A DNA stretch of 64,000 nt from Cryobacterium breve (GTDB lineage: Bacteria; Actinomycetota; Actinomycetes; Actinomycetales; Microbacteriaceae), in the NCBI RefSeq assembly GCF_027594785.1, contig NZ_CP075584.1, forward strand, positions 3,286,001-3,350,000, written 5' to 3'. A program made the position numbers and the translations under genes. Shown here in pieces: positions 58,030 to 64,000 of the stretch. Positions within the stretch are counted from its first letter, which is position 1; every line of letters starts with the position of its first letter. The notes under the pieces were generated by a model that saw nothing but the letters and a program-made list of their open reading frames with translations, searched no databases and was not told the DNA's origin.

Positions 58030-59394
<1,365 letters not shown>

Positions 59395-59403
59395 TTTCGA
59401 CTG

Positions 59404-59454
59404 GAGCTCTCGAAGCGCGGGGTGAATCCCGCGCTTCTGAGAGCTCTGTTTTTT
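59404..59454 (+). terminator. Rho-independent terminator of eno
   Basis: Stem 59404-59421 with 59428-59446 (GAGCTCTC and CGCGGG pairing blocks), six-base loop, then a run of seven Ts interrupted once. Classical intrinsic terminator 10 bases after the stop. Confidence 0.92.
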
Positions 59455-59495
59455 ATCCGGTGAGAACCGGCGAGGATCCCGCGAGAGGAGTTGCC

Positions 59496-59969
59496 ATGGC
59501 CGTCAAACGCACCGAACGGCAGCCCGTCGCGCTCGGCCTCGACGAGACCCCGATGAACGGCTGGCTTCGCGGCCTGCGCCTGTCCGGGTTCTCGCTCATG
59601 ATGATGGGCATCCTCATCCTCGCGGTCGTCGTGCTTGCCCCCGGCCTCCGCACCTACGGTGAGCAGCAACAGGAGATCAGCAAGCTCACCGCAGACGTCA
59701 ACGCTGAGCAGACCACCGTCGACCAGCTCAAGACCGAGCGGGAACGCTGGAACGACCGCACCTATGTCACGACCCAGGCCCGCGCCCGGCTGTCCTACGT
59801 GCTGCCGGGCGACGTCAGCTTCCTCGTGATCAACGACCTGCCCCTGCCGGCCGCCGCTGCCGCCGCGCCCGCCGCGACCACGGCCATTCAGAACACCGAC
59901 ATCGATTGGGTATCGTCCATGTTCGCTTCCGTCATGACCGCCGGCCTCGCCCCCCAGGCCACCCAGTGA
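59496..59969 (+). CDS. ftsB: FtsB/DivIC-like septum formation protein
   Basis: A 157-residue bitopic division protein. One membrane helix (SLMMMGILILAVVVLAP, about residues 43-60) is followed by a coiled coil (YGEQQQEISKLTADVNAEQT) and the conserved segment WNDRTYVTTQARARLSYVLPG. An Ala/Pro tail follows. Start ATG 59496 is preceded by GAGAGGAG. The order eno-ftsB-DUF501 is typical for actinobacteria. Confidence 0.9.
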   Translation: MAVKRTERQPVALGLDETPMNGWLRGLRLSGFSLMMMGILILAVVVLAPGLRTYGEQQQEISKLTADVNAEQTTVDQLKTERERWNDRTYVTTQARARLSYVLPGDVSFLVINDLPLPAAAAAAPAATTAIQNTDIDWVSSMFASVMTAGLAPQATQ

Positions 59970-60487
59970 CCCGGCCGCCGTTCGCCCCCGTCACCGCCGA
60001 CGACCTGAAGATCGTCAGCGCCCAGCTCGGCCGCCCGGCCCGCGACGCCGTGGGCATCGCGGCGCGCTGCGTGTGTGGAGCGCCCACCGTCGTTGCCACG
60101 GCTCCCCGGCTGAGCGACGGCACGCCGTTCCCCACGCTCTACTACCTGACCCACCCGGCCGCGACCGCGGCGCTCTCCTTCCTCGAGGCGACCCAGGTGA
60201 TGAACGAGTTCAACCAGCTGCTCGCCGACGATGAGACCGTCCACGACCAGTACCGTCGTGCCCACGCCGGATTCCTCGCCGATCGCGCCACCCTCGGCGA
60301 CGTGCCCGAAATCGCCGGCATCTCCTCCGGCGGCATGCCCGACCGGGTCAAGTGCCTGCACGCCCTCGCGGCGCACTCGCTCGCCGCGGGCCCCGGCATC
60401 AACCCGATCGGTGACCTCGCGCTCGCGCGGGCCGCCTGGACTCCAGCCGTCTGCGAGTGCCTGGACTATTCCGCGGCGGACGCGTGA
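59966..60487 (+). CDS. DUF501 domain protein
   Basis: A 173-residue protein of the DUF501 family, conserved after ftsB in actinobacteria; function unknown. Motifs: RCVCGAPTVVATAPRL (Cys pair), PFPTLYYLTHP, GGMPDRVKCLHALAAHSLA and CECLDYS, with several conserved cysteines suggesting a metal or redox site. GTG overlaps the ftsB stop, and its stop overlaps the next GTG. Confidence 0.9.
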   Translation: MTRPPFAPVTADDLKIVSAQLGRPARDAVGIAARCVCGAPTVVATAPRLSDGTPFPTLYYLTHPAATAALSFLEATQVMNEFNQLLADDETVHDQYRRAHAGFLADRATLGDVPEIAGISSGGMPDRVKCLHALAAHSLAAGPGINPIGDLALARAAWTPAVCECLDYSAADA

Positions 60488-61768
60488 CCCGTTCCCTGCT
60501 GCAGCGGCGCGCTCGGCGCCGCGCTCGCGGTGGCGCTGACCGTTGTATTGGGAGGCGCCTCCGTCGTCGGCGATGCCGCCCCCGCGCACGCCGACCAGGT
60601 GCGCGACCTCGAATACTGGCTCACCGACTACGGTTTCACGCAGGCCTGGGCGACGACGAAGGGCGCCGGCGTGACGGTCGCCGTGATCGACACCGGGGTG
60701 AGCACGAGCGTCCCCGAACTCGCCGGAGCCGTCGTCGGCGGCACGGATGTCTCGGGCCTGGGCTCGAGCAACGGCCAGACCCCCGTGGGCGACGGCAGCG
60801 AACACGGCACCCTCGTCGCGTCCCTGATGGCCGGCCGCGGGTCCGCCGAGGGGACCGGAGTCATCGGCGTCGCGCCGGAGGCGTCCATTCTCGCCGTGTC
60901 GGTCGCGTTCGGGAGCAGCGGCGCAAAGCTCAGCAATGACGACCAGATCGCGGCAGGCATCCGCTGGGCCGTCGACCATGGCGCAGACGTGATCAACATG
61001 TCGCTGACCCGGAACACCCTTGACTGGCCGCCGAGCTGGGACGACGCGTTCCTGTATGCGTTCAACCACGACGTCGTCGTCGTCGCCGCGGCAGGCAACC
61101 GGGGGAGTGGCACGACGGAGGTCGGCGCCCCGGCCACGATCCCCGGCGTGCTCACCGTCGGGGGTGTCGACCGAAACAAGACCGCGAGCTTCGACGCCTC
61201 GTCCCAGGGCATCACGATCGCCGTCGCCGCCCCGAGCGAACAGCTCGTCGGCGTGGTGCCGAACGGCGGGTACGTGCAGTGGAGCGGCACCAGCGCCTCC
61301 GCCCCGATCGTCTCCGGCCTCGTCGCCCTCGTGCGGGCCGCCTACCCGAAGCTGAACGCCGCCGAGGTGATGAACCGGGTCATCGCGACCGCGAACCCCA
61401 ATGGCCACGTCGTCCCGAGCCCCGTCTACGGCAATGGCCTGATCGACGCGGCCGCCGCGGTCACCGCATCCGTGCCGCCGTCGACCTCTCCGACGCCGGC
61501 GGCCCTGCTGCAGGACTGGATCCACCTGCACCGGCGCATCGACACGGTTCCGACGACTGCGCCGACGGCCACACCCGTCGCCCGAGCCGTGCCGAGCAGC
61601 GACCCGCCGCTGCCGACCGACACCGCCGCAAGCCCCTGGCTGCCGACCGAGCTCACGCTCACCTATATCAGCGTTCCGCTTCTGGTTCTGTTGGGGTTTG
61701 CTATCCTAGTAACGCTGTTCGGCATCGGTGCTCTTCGGCGGCTCAAGCGAAATCGATCGAATCGGTAA
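60484..61768 (+). CDS. mycosin-like subtilase (S8 serine protease), membrane-anchored (frame break near 60509)
   Basis: About 427 residues. Signal peptide VTRSLLQR then LGAALAVALTVVLGG and a cut near AHADQV; catalytic triad Asp in VAVIDTGVST, His in GSEHGTLVASLMAG and Ser in WSGTSASAPIVSGL; C-terminal helix ISVPLLVLLGFAILVTLFGI with a basic tail. The architecture resembles mycosins of type VII secretion loci, though no ESX genes are present here. A one-base error at about 60505-60512 splits the signal peptide from the mature protein; removing one C restores it. GTG start at 60484 overlaps DUF501. Confidence 0.88.
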
Positions 61769-61805
61769 GTTTTCGCATATTCCATCTTGTAGGAGGACCC
61801 TTATC

Positions 61806-63332
61806 GTGCCAAAAATTCTCATTGTCGGTGGCGGCTACGCGGGCTTCTACACCGCTTGGAAGCTTGAGAAGTGGCTGCGAAAAGGCGAGGCCGAGGTCAC
61901 CATGGTCGACCCCCTCCCGTACATGACCTACCAGCCGTTCCTCCCCGAGGTTGCGGCCGGCTCGATCGAAGCCCGCCACGCGGTGGTGGCGCACCGTCGT
62001 CACCTCTCGAAGACGAACGTCGTCACCGCGAAGGTCACCCACATCGACCACGCGTCGAAGACCGCGACGATCACCCCGCCGGTCGGCGAGCCGTATGAGT
62101 TCAGCTACGACATCGTCGTCGTCACCGCCGGTGCCGTCTCGCGCACCTTCCCGATCCCCGGGGTCGCCGACCAGGCACTCGGACTCAAGACCATCGAGGA
62201 AGCCGTCGCCATCCGCGACACCGTGCTCACCAACTTCGACAAGGCCTCGCTGCTTCCCGCCGGACCCGAGCGCGACCGCCTGCTCACCTTCGTCGTCATC
62301 GGCGGCGGCTTCGCCGGCATCGAGGTCTTCGCCGAGCTGCGCTCCTTCGCGACCTCGCTGCTCAAGTCCTACCCGCAGATCGGATTCGACGACATCCAGT
62401 TCCACCTCGTCGAGGCCATGGGCCGGATCATGCCCGAGGTGTCCGTGCCGACGAGCCTCTGGGTCATCGACAACCTCGACAAGCGCGGTGCGAAGATCCA
62501 CCTCAACACCCAGCTGACGAGCGCCGTCGACGGCGTCGTCGAGCTCTCCACCGGTGAGAAGTTCGAGACCGACCTGATCGTCTGGACCGCCGGCGTGATG
62601 GCGAACCCCGGCATCGTGCGCCACACCGACCTCCCCATCGAGGAACGTGGCCGCCTCCAGGTGCGCCCCGACCTCCGCGTCGGCACCGCCGACGAGATCA
62701 TCGAAGACGCCTGGGGCGCCGGCGACATCACCGCGATCCCCGACCTCAGCGGCGGGGGAGTGGGCGGCTTCTGCGTGCCCAACGCCCAGCACGCGGTGCG
62801 CCAGGGCAAGCTCATGGCCAAGAACATCGTCGCCGTCCTCCGCGGCGAGGGTCCCAAGGACTACATCCACAAGAACCTCGGCGCCGTCGCCGGTCTCGGT
62901 GTCGGACAGGGCGTCTTCCAGTCCGGCAAGCTGGCCATCAAGGGCCCGCTGGCCTGGATCGCGCACCGCGGCTACCACGGCCTCGCCATGCCGAGCTGGG
63001 AGCGCAAGCTGCGCGTCGTCTGGGGCTGGGTGAACAACTTCTTCCTCGGTCGGGACATCGTGTCGCTCGCCGCCGTCGAGTCCCCGCGCGCCGTGTTCGT
63101 CGAGTTCGCGTCCCGCCCGAAGCCTGCCGCGGGTGCCGCAGCACCGGCGAAGGCCGCACCCGCCGCGGTCACGCCTCCGGCACCGGTCACCGTATCGGCC
63201 GCCGCCGCCGCCCCTGCGGCCAAGGTCACGGCGCCGCGCGCGCCCCGCAAGACGCCGGTCAAGGCTCCCGCCGCCGCACCGGCGACGACGGCAGCGGATG
63301 CCGCGACCGAGACGGCCACGCCCGTCAAGTAA
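61806..63332 (+). CDS. ndh: type II NADH dehydrogenase (NDH-2)
   Basis: A 508-residue peripheral membrane flavoprotein that passes electrons from NADH to menaquinone without proton pumping. FAD site ILIVGGGYAGFYTAWKLEK, NAD site VVIGGGFAGIEVFAELRS, and the C-terminal FAD contact AWGAGDITAIPD with CVPNAQHAVRQGKLMAKNI. The C-terminal 90 residues beyond SRPKPAAGA are Ala/Pro-rich, a longer tail than usual. GTG at 61806 follows AGGAGG. Intact. Confidence 0.94.
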   Translation: MPKILIVGGGYAGFYTAWKLEKWLRKGEAEVTMVDPLPYMTYQPFLPEVAAGSIEARHAVVAHRRHLSKTNVVTAKVTHIDHASKTATITPPVGEPYEFSYDIVVVTAGAVSRTFPIPGVADQALGLKTIEEAVAIRDTVLTNFDKASLLPAGPERDRLLTFVVIGGGFAGIEVFAELRSFATSLLKSYPQIGFDDIQFHLVEAMGRIMPEVSVPTSLWVIDNLDKRGAKIHLNTQLTSAVDGVVELSTGEKFETDLIVWTAGVMANPGIVRHTDLPIEERGRLQVRPDLRVGTADEIIEDAWGAGDITAIPDLSGGGVGGFCVPNAQHAVRQGKLMAKNIVAVLRGEGPKDYIHKNLGAVAGLGVGQGVFQSGKLAIKGPLAWIAHRGYHGLAMPSWERKLRVVWGWVNNFFLGRDIVSLAAVESPRAVFVEFASRPKPAAGAAAPAKAAPAAVTPPAPVTVSAAAAAPAAKVTAPRAPRKTPVKAPAAAPATTAADAATETATPVK

Positions 63333-63375
63333 ACCGCTGCTCCGGCAGCACCTACGCTTGAAACGTCGGAGTCTG

Positions 63376-63401
63376 TCCGGACTGAGTTCGCTCAGTCCGG
63401 A
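63376..63401. other. 11-bp hairpin with TTCG loop
   Basis: TCCGGACTGAG and CTCAGTCCGGA pair exactly around a TTCG tetraloop. It is 45 bases after ndh and 14 bases before the tRNA. No T-run follows, so it may be an RNA-processing or terminator hairpin. Confidence 0.7.
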
Positions 63402-63414
63402 TGTACTCGGACGC

Positions 63415-63490
63415 GCCCCCGTAGCCCAATGGCAGAGGCAGACGACTTAAAATCGTCACAGTCTGGGTTCGACCCCCAGCGGGGGCACCA
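63415..63490 (+). tRNA. tRNA-Leu (anticodon TAA) with a short variable arm
   Basis: Acceptor GCCCCCG pairs with CGGGGGC, followed by discriminator A and encoded CCA. The anticodon arm GACGA-CTTAAAA-TCGTC presents TAA, reading UUA (Leu). T-arm CTGGG-TTCGACC-CCCAG. The variable region is only about 5 bases, whereas standard tRNA-Leu is class II with a long variable arm, so the identity should be checked. Confidence 0.8.
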
Positions 63491-63553
63491 TCATTCGGCA
63501 GTGACCGGCGAATGAAGTTCCGGTGCTGGCGGTTCGGCAACAGATCCCGGTGG

Positions 63554-63829
63554 CTAGTTGCTGAAGATGAGTGGATCCCAATCCAGGATCGTGGGTTCGG
63601 CAACAAGTCCTTCGACGACAAAGGGATCGCCACGGATGAATCTCTCCGCCGCTTGTCGTGAGCGAAAGATCGCCATCGAACCTTCTTGTTCAGGATTGCC
63701 GAAGGTTCCGATCATGATGACGTCACCGTCCAGTGCAAATTCATTCAGGTAAGCCCGATGGCGCGGATAGACGGCTGCCACTTCATGGAATCTGCCTGGC
63801 GTGACGGAATAGAAACTGGCTGCAAACAT
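63554..63829 (-). CDS. YCII-domain (YciI-like) protein
   Basis: A 91-residue protein of the YCII family, a ferredoxin-like fold with a conserved His/Asp pair. VYPRHRAYLNEFALDGDVIM has the histidine and AERFIRGDPFVVEGLV the family Asp-Pro. The biochemical role is not established. The segment is less GC-rich than its neighbours (about 55 percent by eye), which may indicate transfer. ATG at 63829. Confidence 0.88.
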   Translation of the reverse strand: MFAASFYSVTPGRFHEVAAVYPRHRAYLNEFALDGDVIMIGTFGNPEQEGSMAIFRSRQAAERFIRGDPFVVEGLVAEPTILDWDPLIFSN

Positions 63830-63947
63830 GTCGGCTTTCCTCTCGGTGAATGTTGCGGCCCCGGCTTCGGACAGTGCAGCACCCGGAGCACCGGCGATTC
63901 GGGCGACCGCGACTGCCCCAGTTCGTCAGGCGGGCGGATGCTCGCAG

Positions 63948-64000
63948 TCAGTCGGCGGGACCGCCAGAAGCGGTGTCGTCATCGGTCGGCGCGGAAGCGT
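63948..64000 (-). CDS. possible C-terminus of a gene running off the right edge
   Basis: On the minus strand the frame ending at the TCA complement 63948-63950 encodes ASAPTDDDTASGGPAD, an acidic Pro/Ser tail of a kind common at actinobacterial C-termini. Only 17 codons are visible, so this is tentative. Confidence 0.25.
   Translation of the reverse strand, partial: ASAPTDDDTASGGPAD

Noticed and set aside
60484..61768. A type VII secretion (ESX) locus around the mycosin-like protease
   Set aside because: No EccB, EccC, EccD, EccE or WXG100 genes are present nearby.

Overview
The window is 64 kb of a high-GC Gram-positive chromosome. Dense genes, frequent GTG/TTG starts, four-base stop/start overlaps and the gene orders eno-ftsB-DUF501 and glmU-prs, with a DUF3516 helicase, a mycosin-like protease and an O-mannosyltransferase, point to an actinobacterium. 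Micrococcales, probably Microbacteriaceae, is my best guess. No plasmid, phage, insertion sequence, rRNA or CRISPR array is visible.

Layout. 1-10.5 kb: helicase C-terminus, sugar-type oxidoreductase, L-serine dehydratase divergent from monomeric sarcosine oxidase (a sarcosine-to-pyruvate link), YeiH-type membrane protein, fatty-acid desaturase, protein O-mannosyltransferase and rsmI. 10.6-17.2 kb: metG-tatD-rsmA-ispE and an ABC-F ATPase. 17.4-20.2 kb: metQ-metN-metI methionine importer. 20.3-24 kb: an unknown protein, a lytic transglycosylase and a PASTA Ser/Thr kinase. 24.0-38.5 kb: a phosphate-transport (pst) operon split open by about 9 kb of surface-protein genes. 38.6-43.3 kb: an arsenic cluster (arsC; arsA-arsD; arsR-aquaporin-arsM). 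43.3-64 kb: CYTH/CHAD protein, MarR regulator, tRNA-Gln, glmU-prs, a DUF1905 pair, gnd, rplY-pth-mfd-mazG-hisS, eno, ftsB-DUF501-mycosin, ndh, an unusual tRNA-Leu(UAA) and a YCII-domain protein.

The most unusual locus is the extended pst cluster. Between pstS and pstB lie a giant PstS-related exported protein, a second exported binding protein, two WxL-like surface proteins, a DUF916 (WxL-interacting) membrane protein, a further anchored protein, and a class-E-like sortase that has lost its catalytic His and Cys. PstS itself is anchored by a C-terminal membrane helix after a long Ala/Gly/Thr spacer. This looks like a cell-surface assembly dedicated to phosphate (or phosphorylated-ligand) capture; that function is inference.

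Two sequence-level patterns cut across the window. First, many genes, including essential ones (rsmA, ispE, glmU, prs, hisS, and also mfd), carry one-base frame breaks. Fourteen of these are the same change, an extra G turning (C/G)AGCTC into (C/G)AGGCTC, and three more are short homopolymer runs one base short. This is best explained as systematic sequencing error, perhaps at a modified motif, so the genes are annotated as intact across the breaks. Second, at least seven long intergenic palindromes (23-31 bp arms, or about 88-bp elements) fall into recurring families, mostly 10-65 bp downstream of stop codons.
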